DNA of 64,000 nt from the NCBI RefSeq assembly GCF_001428305.1, contig NZ_LMRZ01000001.1, positions 558,289-622,288 on the forward strand. The letters run 5' to 3'. Position 1 is the stretch's first letter, and every line of letters begins with the position of its first letter. Of the stretch, positions 1-9,277 are shown in pieces. A model generated the notes under the pieces. It was not told where the DNA came from. It was given only the letters and a program-made list of their open reading frames with translations, and did no database searches. This DNA is from Janibacter sp. Soil728. Its GTDB lineage: Bacteria; Actinomycetota; Actinomycetes; Actinomycetales; Dermatophilaceae. A program made the translations under genes and the position numbers.

Positions 1-996
1 GTGCTCGTGTTCGTGACGCTCGGTGATCCTGACCCCACGGGTCTGGCTCTGCTCGTAGGGGGTGGACTGCTGCTCGCGGCGATCTGGTGCGGGATCCCCC
101 TGACGAAGCGGGTTCTGGAGCCTCGACAGATGGCGATCGCCGCGGAGCTGGAGCACCGGTGGACGCAGGCGCACCGGGAGGTCGCCGACGAGCGAGAGCT
201 GAGCGAGCAGGACGTCAGCGAGGCCCGGACGCGCGCGGGCCTGACGGGTCGGCTGCCGGGTCGCGGGGTGCGCACGCTCAACGACCTGTTGATCCTCTTC
301 GTCGTCGTGGGCGTCGCCACCTGGGGGATCGCGACCCACGTGACGGCCGCGATCGCCTATCCGGACCGTACGTACGGTCCGGGGCGTCAGCTGGACGACC
401 GGGCGAGTCTGGACCCCGCTGACGAGCGGCTGGTGGACCTCATCGCCGTGGGGGGCGCGATCGGCGCTGCCGTCGGCATGCTCGCCTTCGTCTGCATGGT
501 GGTCTGCGAGGTCATCATCTGGAGCGTGGAGCGCCGGGAGCTGCGCCGTGCGCTCGCGGACGGCGCAGCCGCGCCTCCGCCCTACCTGCTGCTCCGCCGC
601 GCCATGGTCAGTGCGTGCCCGCCGGCTCTGCGGCTGGTCTTCGCTCTCGCCGGCGCGACGCTGGCGCTCGGCTTCGCCCTGTGGTTCGTGACCCTCGTGG
701 CCGACCGGCCCGACTGGGACACCTACGCCGCGGCCGGCCAGCAGCTGCGCGACGCCGGCTCGCTCGGGCCCTGGATCATGCTGGGGGCCCTGGTCGTCAT
801 GGGACTCGGCGTCGCGCTGGGCAGCCAGCTCGACACTCGGGACCAGGCGTTGCGCGACCAGCTGGTCCAGCGCTGGCCGGTGCGATCCGCCGAGCAGGAG
901 TTGGAGACGGATGGTGAGGAGGCGGCGACGGGCGACGCAGGTCCGGACGCCAGGGACGGCGCGACCCCGGACGCCGCGGGTGGCACGTCCGTCTGA
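1..996 (+). CDS. Multi-pass membrane protein of unknown function
   Basis: A 331-residue reading frame begins with GTG at the first base of the window, so the true start may lie upstream. It shows a hydrophobic segment near residues 15-35, a charged amphipathic stretch rich in Glu, Arg and Ala (about 45-80), and further membrane segments around 95-120, 145-175, 212-235 and 254-275. The C-terminal ~40 residues are acidic and low in complexity (Glu, Asp, Ala, Gly), typical of a cytoplasmic tail. No catalytic motif is recognisable. It converges on the hydroxylase gene that ends 49 bases downstream. I do not recognise the family; a structural or regulatory membrane role would be a guess. Confidence 0.6.
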   Translation: MLVFVTLGDPDPTGLALLVGGGLLLAAIWCGIPLTKRVLEPRQMAIAAELEHRWTQAHREVADERELSEQDVSEARTRAGLTGRLPGRGVRTLNDLLILFVVVGVATWGIATHVTAAIAYPDRTYGPGRQLDDRASLDPADERLVDLIAVGGAIGAAVGMLAFVCMVVCEVIIWSVERRELRRALADGAAAPPPYLLLRRAMVSACPPALRLVFALAGATLALGFALWFVTLVADRPDWDTYAAAGQQLRDAGSLGPWIMLGALVVMGLGVALGSQLDTRDQALRDQLVQRWPVRSAEQELETDGEEAATGDAGPDARDGATPDAAGGTSV

Positions 997-1044
997 CCGG
1001 GGTCTCGGGCTCGCGGTCCGGGCGAGCGCAGGGGGTGCGTGGGC

Positions 1045-2211
1045 TCAGCCCGTGACCGGTTCGGAGACTCGCCCGATCGCCACCGGATCGCCGGTGATGG
1101 GCGCGAGCTGCTCCCTTCGCTCGTAGGCCCAGCCGGGTCCGCGCAGGAGGAAGCCGAACCGGTCCGACCAGGTGGGCGACGAGGTGATGTCGCGCCACTC
1201 GTGGGTGGCGATCGTGCCGAGGTTGTAGGTGCCGATGTTGCGGGTCAGGCCGTAGCGCACCCGTTCCACCTCCGGCTCGAAGGTGCCGAAGAGCTTGTCC
1301 CACAGGATGAGGATCGAGCCGTGGTTGATGTCGAGGTACTGGCGCTGGCTGCCGTGGTGGGCGCGGTGGTGGCTGGGGGTGTTGAGCACCTTCTCGAGCC
1401 AGCCGATCGACGTGACCGCCTCGGTGTGGATCCAGAACTGGTAGATCAGGTTGATCGCGCGGGCATCCTCGATGTACCGCGGCGGGATGCCCAGCAGCGC
1501 GAGCAGGCCGTAGGGGACGACCATCGTGAAGCCCTCGGCGACCGGCTGCCGCAGCGCGGTCGAGAGGTTGTAGCGCTCGCTGCTGTGGTGGACCACGTGG
1601 ACCGCCCAGAGCCAGCGGGACTCGTGGGACAGGCGGTGGTTCCAGTAGTAGATGAAGTCCCAGCCGGCGATGGCGACCAGGTAGGCGGCAGTGCCGGACC
1701 GCATCGAGAGGGGGCTGCGCTCGGCCAGCTTGGACGCGGAGGTCTGCATTGCCCAGATGGAGGCGGCGGCGACCGACGCCGAACCGACGGCCGCGACGGC
1801 GGAGCCGGAGGTCATCAGGCCAAGGGCGTCGATGCGCGAGCGGACGGTGGTGGGCGGGGTCTGGTCCGAAGGCAGGGTCCCCGCCGCGGGCAGCCGGCCG
1901 CCGTGGTCCGCGCGCGAGCGCAGGACGTCACCGATGGTCGTCGCGATCCCGGCGGCGACACCGAGGCCGAGGAGCGCGGTCCCGGCCCTCGTGCTGCCGG
2001 GCGCCAGGCGGCGCATGGTCGGGCCGATGACGAAGGGTGCGACCAGGCTGCCGACGCCCATCGCCAGACTGGCGATCGTGTCGCCCAGCTCGTAGTCGCC
2101 CGCACGATCCTCCCCCGGGGCTGCCGGGTACCTGCGCTGCCACCAGAACTCGGCTCCCATCGCGCCGACGAAGGCGGGGATGGCGAGGACGGTGAGATCG
2201 GGACGGGGCAT
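1045..2211 (-). CDS. Sterol desaturase / fatty acid hydroxylase family protein
   Basis: This is an integral-membrane di-iron oxygenase of the fatty acid hydroxylase superfamily (388 residues). Three histidine clusters that bind the iron pair are visible in the second half: HRLSH (HX3H) and HVVHH (HX2HH) close together, then HRAHH about 80 residues later. Hydrophobic segments lie at the N-terminus and around the His clusters. I chose the ATG at 2211 because AGAGGAG sits six bases upstream; a longer start at 2244 would run into the operator region. It is divergent from a TetR gene with a palindrome between them, so it is probably the regulated target. The substrate (sterol, fatty acid or carotenoid-type lipid) cannot be read from sequence. 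Confidence 0.88.
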   Translation of the reverse strand: MPRPDLTVLAIPAFVGAMGAEFWWQRRYPAAPGEDRAGDYELGDTIASLAMGVGSLVAPFVIGPTMRRLAPGSTRAGTALLGLGVAAGIATTIGDVLRSRADHGGRLPAAGTLPSDQTPPTTVRSRIDALGLMTSGSAVAAVGSASVAAASIWAMQTSASKLAERSPLSMRSGTAAYLVAIAGWDFIYYWNHRLSHESRWLWAVHVVHHSSERYNLSTALRQPVAEGFTMVVPYGLLALLGIPPRYIEDARAINLIYQFWIHTEAVTSIGWLEKVLNTPSHHRAHHGSQRQYLDINHGSILILWDKLFGTFEPEVERVRYGLTRNIGTYNLGTIATHEWRDITSSPTWSDRFGFLLRGPGWAYERREQLAPITGDPVAIGRVSEPVTG

Positions 2212-2242
2212 GCAGGGCTCCTCTGCAACAGTGAAGGGGACC

Positions 2243-2262
2243 AACTGACCATAGAGTCAGTT
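2243..2262. promoter_or_regulatory. Inverted repeat, probable TetR operator
   Basis: AACTGAC and GTCAGTT form perfect 7-bp arms around the 6-base spacer CATAGA. The repeat lies between the divergent hydroxylase and TetR genes, 31 bases from the hydroxylase start and 42 from the TetR start. Position, symmetry and length fit a TetR-family dimer site that controls both genes. Confidence 0.65.
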
Positions 2263-2304
2263 CGGAGCGATGACAAGATGTGCTGCACCACAGGAGGAGG
2301 AGAC

Positions 2305-2904
2305 GTGAGCGACATCGGGACGAAGGGGGTCGCCCGCGCCGACCGCAGGCGGCAGCTCGTGGGGGAGGCCGTCGAGGCCCTGGGACGTGAGGGCTATGCC
2401 CGCTCATCGATGGCCGATGTCGCGCGCCGCGCCGGTGTCTCCAAGGCGATGGTGCACAACGTCTTCGGCTCCAAGGCCGACCTTGCGCTCGCCTGCCTCG
2501 AGGAGGTCGGGCCTGGCCTCATCGCCTCGATCGCCGCGGCGCAGACCGCGAGCGACCCCGGCCAGCGGGCGCAGGAGACCTTCACCGCGATCTTCAGCGC
2601 GATGGCCGACCACCGCCATGCGTGGGCGCTGATCAACGACGAGACCCTGCCGGAGGGGTCCGCGGCTGCGGCCCGCGCGATGGAGCTGCGGGTGCAGCTG
2701 CGCAGGATGGGGACCGTCGGTACCCGCGACGTGCTGTCCGGCGCCGGCCTGACGGACCCGCTCGACCACGACCTCCTCGATCGGCTGTGGGAGTCGATCG
2801 TCGCGACCGCGGTGACTTGGTGGGAGGACCACGAGGACCACTCGGCGCAGGACATGGCAGCCCGGCTTGCGCGACTGCTGGGCGTGGTCACGCTGGCGCG
2901 GTGA
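2305..2904 (+). CDS. TetR/AcrR family transcriptional regulator
   Basis: A 199-residue one-component repressor. The N-terminal helix-turn-helix (about residues 20-60) contains the typical SSMADVARRAGVSKAMVHN core, followed by FGSKADL as in TetR proteins. The remainder is an all-helical ligand/dimerisation domain with no recognisable ligand signature. The GTG start at 2305 is preceded by a strong GGAGGAGGAG Shine-Dalgarno stretch; upstream in-frame codons run through the operator and into the hydroxylase gene, so a longer start is unlikely. It probably represses itself and the divergent hydroxylase through the palindrome at 2243-2262. Confidence 0.9.
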   Translation: MSDIGTKGVARADRRRQLVGEAVEALGREGYARSSMADVARRAGVSKAMVHNVFGSKADLALACLEEVGPGLIASIAAAQTASDPGQRAQETFTAIFSAMADHRHAWALINDETLPEGSAAAARAMELRVQLRRMGTVGTRDVLSGAGLTDPLDHDLLDRLWESIVATAVTWWEDHEDHSAQDMAARLARLLGVVTLAR

Positions 2905-2932
2905 CTTCGGCCAGGGAGGGGAGCCGCAGCGC

Positions 2933-3808
2933 TCAGCTCGCTGCCATCCCCCAGCGCACGAGGCGGGTCGAGGTGTGCCCCGCGGCGCGGGCGAGAGTGC
3001 GCCGGCCGCCCCGGGTCGCCGGTAAGTCAAGCATCTCGCCGGCCCAGGGCGGCAGAACCGAGAGGGCTCCGGCGGCGATGAGGCCGTACCCGGGGCGGGC
3101 GAGTGCCGGCAGCGGGGGCTCGCGCAGCAGGAAGGTCGCTGCGTCGCGGGCCGCCTCGGTGGTGGCGAGCTCGGGCCGGTAGTCGGCGAGCCGGGCCTCG
3201 AGGTCCGCGACCGACGTCGGCAGGTCCCGACCGCCGAGGCGGTGCGCCGGGACCGCGGCCTGGGCGACATAGGTGTCTGCCTCGTCGACGGTCAACGGCC
3301 TGGCCCCGAAGTGCTGGTGGGCGCGCAGGAAGCACCAGACCTCGGCGACGTGGACCCAGCGCAGCAGATGCGGGTCGTCCGCCGCGTAGGGCATGCCCAG
3401 GTCGTCGATGCCCCGGACCCGCGAGTGCACCGCCCGCACGACGTCGATCGCCTGCTCGGCGTGCTCGATCGTGCCGTAGGTGGTCGTGGCGATGTAGTGG
3501 CTCGTGCGCTGCAGCCGGCCCCACGGGTCGCCTCGGAACCCGCTGTGACCGGCGACGCCCGCCATGGCCGAGGGGTGCAGGGACTGCAGCAGCAGGGCTG
3601 CCACCCCGCCGCTGAACATCGAGGCGTCGGCGTGGACTCGCCAGATCGGGTCGTCGCTGGTGAACCACCGAGGGCCCGGCGTGTCCCAGATGCGCGCTGC
3701 GGCCTCGCGGGCGTCGGGTCCCGCGACCCGGCTGCGCAGTGCCTCGGCCAGACGTCGCTGGGCGGCGTCGATGGTCCGTGAGGGGAGGACGCGAGAGGCT
3801 GTGGCCAC
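2933..3808 (-). CDS. DUF2236 (MpaB-like oxygenase family) protein
   Basis: A 291-residue protein of the DUF2236 family, which includes MpaB-type oxygenases and the latex-clearing protein. Family hallmarks are present: a Trp-rich RWFTSDDPIWRVHADASMF region, the LLLQSLHPSAMAGVAGHS segment, and the WVHVAEVWCFLRAHQ helix where histidines are expected to ligate heme. No signal peptide is seen, so it is probably cytoplasmic. The GTG at 3808 is chosen because a TAGGCT -10 box on this strand (3815-3820) lies six bases before it, implying a leaderless transcript. It converges on the TetR gene with a 28-base gap. The substrate is unknown. Confidence 0.85.
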   Translation of the reverse strand: MATASRVLPSRTIDAAQRRLAEALRSRVAGPDAREAAARIWDTPGPRWFTSDDPIWRVHADASMFSGGVAALLLQSLHPSAMAGVAGHSGFRGDPWGRLQRTSHYIATTTYGTIEHAEQAIDVVRAVHSRVRGIDDLGMPYAADDPHLLRWVHVAEVWCFLRAHQHFGARPLTVDEADTYVAQAAVPAHRLGGRDLPTSVADLEARLADYRPELATTEAARDAATFLLREPPLPALARPGYGLIAAGALSVLPPWAGEMLDLPATRGGRRTLARAAGHTSTRLVRWGMAAS

Positions 3809-3853
3809 TCGTCCAGCCTAGGACGCGCTGGCGTCCAGCCATAGTGTCGAGGC

Positions 3854-3883
3854 ATGACGACGAGCGCAGGGCACCGACGATGA
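3854..3883 (+). other. Candidate 9-codon leaderless upstream ORF coupled to the SRPBCC gene
   Basis: A TAGTGT -10 box at 3842-3847 is followed six bases later by ATG at 3854. That is the spacing seen at other apparent leaderless starts in this window, but this frame encodes only MTTSAGHRR and stops. Its TGA overlaps the ATG of the following SRPBCC gene (ATGA at 3880-3883). Either this is a genuine mini-ORF with translational coupling, or the promoter assignment is wrong. Confidence 0.35.
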
Positions 3884-4278
3884 GGTGGCGCCGCAACCCC
3901 CTTCGCCTCGAGGAGGCCGGCCCCGCGAGCGTCGACGAGGTGTGGCGCAGGTACACGACCCCCGAGCTGTGGGCCGGTTGGGCGCCGCAGATCCGGGGCG
4001 TCGAGCACCCGCTCGGCCGGATCGCTCCCGACGGGATGGGCGTCGTGCTGGGCCCGCTCGGGCTCCGGGTCCCCTTCGTCGTCGAGGCCGTCGACGACGA
4101 TGCCATGCGCTGGGGGTGGACCCCCGCGGTGGGACCGGTGCGGGTCCGGATGCGGCACGGCGTCGACCGGTTGGGGAGAGGCAGCCGGGCGTGGGTGGAG
4201 ATCGACGCGCCCCGACCGCTCGCACTGCCCTATGCGCCGATCGCACGCCTCGCCCTGCGCCGACTCGTCGCAGCCTGA
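3880..4278 (+). CDS. SRPBCC (START-like) family protein
   Basis: A 132-residue single-domain protein resembling polyketide-cyclase/Bet v1-like ligand-binding proteins. The N-terminal SVDEVWRRYTTPELWAGWAP resembles the family opening helix, and the middle carries alternating hydrophobic strands with a conserved GMGVV turn. No catalytic residues can be assigned. The ATG at 3880 overlaps the stop of a 9-codon upstream ORF; a longer in-frame extension would overlap the divergent DUF2236 gene. It is followed after 20 bases by the LOG-family gene, which has its own promoter. Confidence 0.72.
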   Translation: MRWRRNPLRLEEAGPASVDEVWRRYTTPELWAGWAPQIRGVEHPLGRIAPDGMGVVLGPLGLRVPFVVEAVDDDAMRWGWTPAVGPVRVRMRHGVDRLGRGSRAWVEIDAPRPLALPYAPIARLALRRLVAA

Positions 4279-4298
4279 CACTCGCATAGGGTCGACGG

Positions 4299-4874
4299 GT
4301 GATCGAGCGACTGACGTGCTTCACCGGATCGACCCCCGGCAACGACCCCAAGTGGGTCGATCTGGCCCGTGCGGTCGGGTCCGACCTCGCCGACCGTGGG
4401 ATCGGGGTGGTCTACGGCGCGGGCGGCGGCGGCCTCATGGGTGCTCTGGCCCAGGGCGCGCTCGACGCCGGGGGAGAGGTCATCGGCGTCATCCCCGAGT
4501 TCATGATCGAGCGTGAGTGGGGCCGCGACGACCTCACCGAGGTGCACGTGGTGACGACGATGCACGAGCGCAAGGCCCTCATGGCCGACCTGACGAGTGC
4601 CTTCCTCGCGCTGCCGGGCGGGATGGGCACGCTCGAGGAGGTCTTCGAGGTGTGGACCTGGCGGCAGATCGGGCTGCTCGACAAGCCGGTGGGCTTCCTC
4701 GACGTGGACGGCTTCTGGACCCCGCTGCTGGACTCCCTCCGCGGCATCTCGCAGGCCGGCTTCATGTCGCAGGCGAGCCTCGACGACATCGTCGTGGCGC
4801 CGGACCTGGACTCCGCGTTGGCCGGGCTGGAGTCCCGCGGCGTCGGCACGCGGATGCTGCGTCCCGTCACCTGA
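4299..4874 (+). CDS. TIGR00730 / LOG family protein (Rossmann-fold nucleotide hydrolase-like)
   Basis: A 191-residue member of the LOG family. Characterised members hydrolyse nucleoside 5'-monophosphates to ribose 5-phosphate and a free base (cytokinin-activating phosphoribohydrolase). The signature [12 protein letters not shown] is intact near residues 105-116, and the N-terminal Rossmann glycine stretch [16 protein letters not shown] is present. The GTG start is supported by a TAGGGT -10 box at 4287-4292 six bases upstream, so the transcript is probably leaderless. Many such proteins were once annotated as lysine decarboxylases; nothing here supports that activity. Confidence 0.88.
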   Translation: MIERLTCFTGSTPGNDPKWVDLARAVGSDLADRGIGVVYGAGGGGLMGALAQGALDAGGEVIGVIPEFMIEREWGRDDLTEVHVVTTMHERKALMADLTSAFLALPGGMGTLEEVFEVWTWRQIGLLDKPVGFLDVDGFWTPLLDSLRGISQAGFMSQASLDDIVVAPDLDSALAGLESRGVGTRMLRPVT

Positions 4875-4897
4875 GGGCGCCGAGTAGCGTTGGGCCC

Positions 4898-6301
<1,404 letters not shown>

Positions 6302-6303
6302 CC

Positions 6304-6600
6304 ATGAGCGAGCCGGGGGAGCGCAGGGAACCGGTCGTCACCGGTCTGGCCGACATCGACCCGGTGATGCCGCTGAGCTCGGGCATGGTGGTGCTGGTCG
6401 TGGTGTTCTTCGGCTCACTGGTCACCAACGGCACGCCGCCGTGGACGGTCCCACCGACGAGCGACGGCGCCAGCACCCTCACGACGGTCCTCTTCGTCGG
6501 GTCGGCCATCGCGGTGCTCCTGCTGGCCTACGGACTGCTCATCGTCGCGGCCAAGGTCGACGCGATCTACGACATGCTGCGTGGTCGCGACAGCGACTGA
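6304..6600 (+). CDS. Small two-helix membrane protein, unknown function
   Basis: A 98-residue protein with two membrane segments (about residues 27-48 and 63-85) separated by a short Pro/Thr-rich loop, and a charged C-terminus ending in DMLRGRDSD. The ATG lies two bases after the fumC stop, so it is translated from the same mRNA and a strong hairpin terminator follows 14 bases later. I do not recognise the family. Its link to fumarase may be only positional. Confidence 0.7.
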   Translation: MSEPGERREPVVTGLADIDPVMPLSSGMVVLVVVFFGSLVTNGTPPWTVPPTSDGASTLTTVLFVGSAIAVLLLAYGLLIVAAKVDAIYDMLRGRDSD

Positions 6601-6613
6601 TCCCAGCACAGCG

Positions 6614-6651
6614 CGAAGGGGAGGAGAGAGCGTCGTCTCTCCTCCCCTTCG
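6614..6651. terminator. Strong hairpin between convergent fumC operon and TPR gene
   Basis: Perfect 16-bp arms, beginning CGAAGGGGAGG and ending CCTCCCCTTCG, enclose a six-base GCGTCG loop. The element lies between two convergent transcription units and can act bidirectionally. There is no U-tract. Both arm ends carry the CGAAGGG heptamer that is over-represented across the window. Confidence 0.8.
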
Positions 6652-6659
6652 TCGTCGGG

Positions 6660-7076
6660 TCAGGAGATCGAGTCGGCCACCTCGGCGTCGGCGTCGACGG
6701 AGGATGCGTAGCCTCCGAGCAGCTCCGCGAGGCGAAGGGGGCCGCGCGCCTCGTCGTGGCGTCCGGCGCGCTGGAGGGATCGGCCCAGCAGCAGGTGGGC
6801 GTAGGCGTCGTCCGGCGCCTCGGTGAGGACCTGCCGGCAGGCGGACTCGGCGCGCCCGAGCTGGGCGGAGTGGAAGTAGGCGCGCGCCAGCAGCAGGTGC
6901 ATCTCGGCCGTGCCGTGGCCGATCGGGTCCGCACCGTCACCTGCACGGGCGGCGGCGAGGTCGGTGAAGAAGTCCTCGAGCTCGCGAATGGCATCGGTGT
7001 AGCGGGCGTCGTCGAAGGCGTGCTTCGCGCGCTCGTACCGCTCGAAGCCGTAGAGGGAGTCAGTGCGCGTCATCAT
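6660..7076 (-). CDS. Tetratricopeptide-repeat protein
   Basis: A 138-residue soluble helical protein. Two clear TPR-like units occur: one around AKHAFDDARYTDAIRELEDF (residues 17-36) and a second around YAHLLLGRSLQRAGRHDEA. A partial unit lies between them (LARAYFHSAQLGRAESACRQ). TPRs usually mediate protein contacts; no enzyme domain is present and the partner is unknown. The start is one of two adjacent ATGs (7076 or 7073). A family-A palindrome lies 57 bases upstream and may be the boundary with the nucleosidase gene. Confidence 0.8.
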   Translation of the reverse strand: MMTRTDSLYGFERYERAKHAFDDARYTDAIRELEDFFTDLAAARAGDGADPIGHGTAEMHLLLARAYFHSAQLGRAESACRQVLTEAPDDAYAHLLLGRSLQRAGRHDEARGPLRLAELLGGYASSVDADAEVADSIS

Positions 7077-7132
7077 GTCGCTCTCAACCGCGGCGGGTCG
7101 AGAACCATTCCCAGCTCAGGCGCCACTCCCTT

Positions 7133-7156
7133 CTGCATTGCCATAGGGCAATGCAG
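7133..7156. repeat. Interspersed palindrome family A, copy 1
   Basis: Arms CTGCATTGCC and GGCAATGCAG form a perfect 10-bp stem around loop ATAG. The copy lies between two tandem minus-strand genes, three bases past the nucleosidase stop. The core is identical, on the opposite strand, to the core of the copy at 18609-18644. Confidence 0.85.
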
Positions 7157-7159
7157 ACT

Positions 7160-7711
7160 TCAGGTCGGGTCGAAGTCCGCCAGCCAGCGCCCCAGCTCAC
7201 GCGCGCAGCCGTCGACGGCAGCCGACCAGTCGTGGGCGGTCTCGTCGGCGTTGTCGCTGACCATTTTGACCAGGTGCACGGGAACGCCGAGCTCGGTGCA
7301 GGCCAACGCGATCGCGTAGCCCTCCATGTCGACGAGGTCGGCCTGCCGGGCCAGCTCGTCGCGGACGCTCGGGTCCGTGACGAAGAGGTCCCCGCTCGCG
7401 AGGGTCGTCGCGTGGGCAGGGTTGATCGCGATCCGCTCGCGAGGGTCGATGCCGAGCTGGCGGATGGCTTCGGCGGACAGGTCGTGGTTGAGGACCGTCC
7501 CGATCTCGTGGAGTCCGGTGACCTCCTCCCGTAGTGCGCCGGCCGTCCCGATGTTGACGACGACGAGCTCCTCACGCTGCGGGTGCTCGCAGATCGCGCG
7601 GGTCACGGCTACGGCCGCGAGGGTCTTGCCGACCCCGGTGAGGAGCACCTCCATCCCCTCGGGGACGTACGCGGCCTCGGCCGCGATGGCGGCGACGACA
7701 AGTGGGTGCAT
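7160..7711 (-). CDS. 5'-methylthioadenosine/S-adenosylhomocysteine nucleosidase-like protein
   Basis: A 183-residue member of the purine/uridine phosphorylase superfamily, nearest in motif layout to MTA/SAH nucleosidases. It has an early Glu in AAIAAEAAYVPEG, the GTAGAL phosphate/substrate loop, VDMEGYA with the ribose-binding Met-Glu, and KMVSDNAD with the catalytic Asp. It is shorter than typical MTAN proteins (about 230 residues), so substrate preference is uncertain; futalosine hydrolase or a general nucleosidase are alternatives. The ATG at 7711 is preferred because a TACCTT -10 box precedes it by seven bases; a longer start would overlap the divergent gene's start. Confidence 0.75.
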   Translation of the reverse strand: MHPLVVAAIAAEAAYVPEGMEVLLTGVGKTLAAVAVTRAICEHPQREELVVVNIGTAGALREEVTGLHEIGTVLNHDLSAEAIRQLGIDPRERIAINPAHATTLASGDLFVTDPSVRDELARQADLVDMEGYAIALACTELGVPVHLVKMVSDNADETAHDWSAAVDGCARELGRWLADFDPT

Positions 7712-7745
7712 GCGCACCAAGGTATCCGCACGTAGGGTGCCGAGC

Positions 7746-9248
7746 ATGGCCCCCTTCGCCCCTCACGCGCTGCTCGCCGGCGCTCGGCTGCGACCCGGCG
7801 CGTCCCCCGTCGACATCAGGCTGCGCGAAGGGAGGATCGCCGAGATCGGCGTCGGCCTGGCCCGCTCGGGAGCGGCCGTCCATGACGCCGGGGGAGCGCT
7901 CGCGATCCCCGGTCTGTGGGACGGGCACGTGCACTTCGGCCAGTGGGCGGCGATGGCCCGGCGGGTCGATGTCGCCGACACCGCGAGCCCCGAGGAGGTG
8001 ACGGCTCGGGTGGCGCACCACCTGGCGGTCGAGCGGCCAGCACCGGGGACCGTCGTCCAGGGGTTCGGCTGGAGGGTCGCCGGCTGGGACCGGCTGCCCA
8101 GCACTGCCGAGCTCGACGAGGTCGCCGGCGATCGCCCGATCATCCTCATCAGCGGTGACTGCCACGCGGGCTGGCTGAGCAGCGCGGCCTTCCGCGCGCT
8201 CGGGCTGCCGGTCCACGACGGGCACCTCGACGAGGACGAGTGGTTCCCGATCTACACCCGCCTCGCGGACCTGCCCGAGGACCAGGCCGTCGTGCGCGCC
8301 AGCCTCGACGGTGCGATGCGCGCTGCCGCTGCGCACGGTGTCGTCGGCGTCGGTGACATGGAGTTCGAGACCGGCCGACTGGAGTGGCCCGCCCGGACGG
8401 CTGCCGGTCTGGACCTGCTGCGGGTGCGCACCTGCACCTACCCCGAGGGGCTCGAGGACGCGATCGCTGCCGGCATGCGCACCGGCGACGTCCTCGACGC
8501 GACCGGCCTGGTGACGATGGGCCCGCTCAAGGTGATCACCGACGGCTCGCTCAACACCCGCACGGCCTGGTGCTGCGAGCCCTTCGTCACCGACGACGAC
8601 CTCGGCGACCCGCACGGCAAGCGCAGCGTCGACCCCGAGGAGCTGACCCAGCTGCTCCGCCGGGCTCACGCGCACGGCCTCGACGGGGCGGTGCACGCCA
8701 TCGGCGACGCCGCCCTGCTCGACGCGCTCGATGCCTACGCCGCCAGTGGCGCGCGCGGCTCCATCGAGCACGCGCAGCTGGTGCGCATGGAGGCGCTGGG
8801 CCGCTTCGCCGAGCTGGGGCTGGTCGCCAGCGTGCAACCCGCCCACCTGCTCGACGACCGCGACTCGACGGAGGCGCTGTGGCCCGACCGGCTGGAGCGC
8901 TGCTTCGCCCTGAGGTCGATGTCGGACGCGGGGATCCCCCTTCGCCTGGGGTCCGATGCTCCCGTCGCCCCGCTCGACCCCTGGCTGGCCATGTCGGCCG
9001 CAGTCCACCGCAGCGCCGACGAGCGCCAGCCGTGGGCCCCCGAGCAGGCGATCACCCCGCGTGAGGCGCTGCTCGCCTCGACGGACGGGGTGAGCGAGCT
9101 GGCGGTCGGAGGGGTGGGCGACATCGTGCTCATCGACGAGGACCCCTGTCCTGCAGGTCTGTCCGGCACCGCGGAGCAGGCCGCGAGGTTGCGTGAGACG
9201 CGGGTCCTCGCGACCTTCGTGGGCGGGCGACTGACCCACTCCGCCTGA
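7746..9248 (+). CDS. Amidohydrolase family protein (YtcJ-like)
   Basis: A 500-residue metal-dependent hydrolase of the amidohydrolase superfamily, YtcJ-like branch. Metal-ligand motifs appear in order: DGHVHF (HxH) near residue 59, a Lys in the GPLKVITDGSLNT segment, GAVHAIGDAA, SIEHAQLV, and RLGSDAPVAPLDP with the metal-binding Asp. The C-terminus forms the usual beta-sandwich closing strand. The start at 7746 is supported by TAGGGT at 7733-7738 seven bases upstream, implying a leaderless mRNA. Its promoter is divergent from and overlaps that of the nucleosidase. The substrate (exo-cyclic amide or imide) cannot be predicted. Confidence 0.88.
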   Translation: MAPFAPHALLAGARLRPGASPVDIRLREGRIAEIGVGLARSGAAVHDAGGALAIPGLWDGHVHFGQWAAMARRVDVADTASPEEVTARVAHHLAVERPAPGTVVQGFGWRVAGWDRLPSTAELDEVAGDRPIILISGDCHAGWLSSAAFRALGLPVHDGHLDEDEWFPIYTRLADLPEDQAVVRASLDGAMRAAAAHGVVGVGDMEFETGRLEWPARTAAGLDLLRVRTCTYPEGLEDAIAAGMRTGDVLDATGLVTMGPLKVITDGSLNTRTAWCCEPFVTDDDLGDPHGKRSVDPEELTQLLRRAHAHGLDGAVHAIGDAALLDALDAYAASGARGSIEHAQLVRMEALGRFAELGLVASVQPAHLLDDRDSTEALWPDRLERCFALRSMSDAGIPLRLGSDAPVAPLDPWLAMSAAVHRSADERQPWAPEQAITPREALLASTDGVSELAVGGVGDIVLIDEDPCPAGLSGTAEQAARLRETRVLATFVGGRLTHSA

Positions 9249-9277
9249 TCTGCAAGGCGTGGACGACCGTAACTCGG

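Noticed and set aside
1746-1758. CTGCATTGCC half-site resembling palindrome family A
   Set aside because: There is no second arm and it lies in the hydroxylase coding region; a chance match.
4299-4874. Lysine decarboxylase
   Set aside because: The PGGxGTxxE motif defines LOG/TIGR00730 nucleotide hydrolases, and no PLP-binding lysine motif exists.
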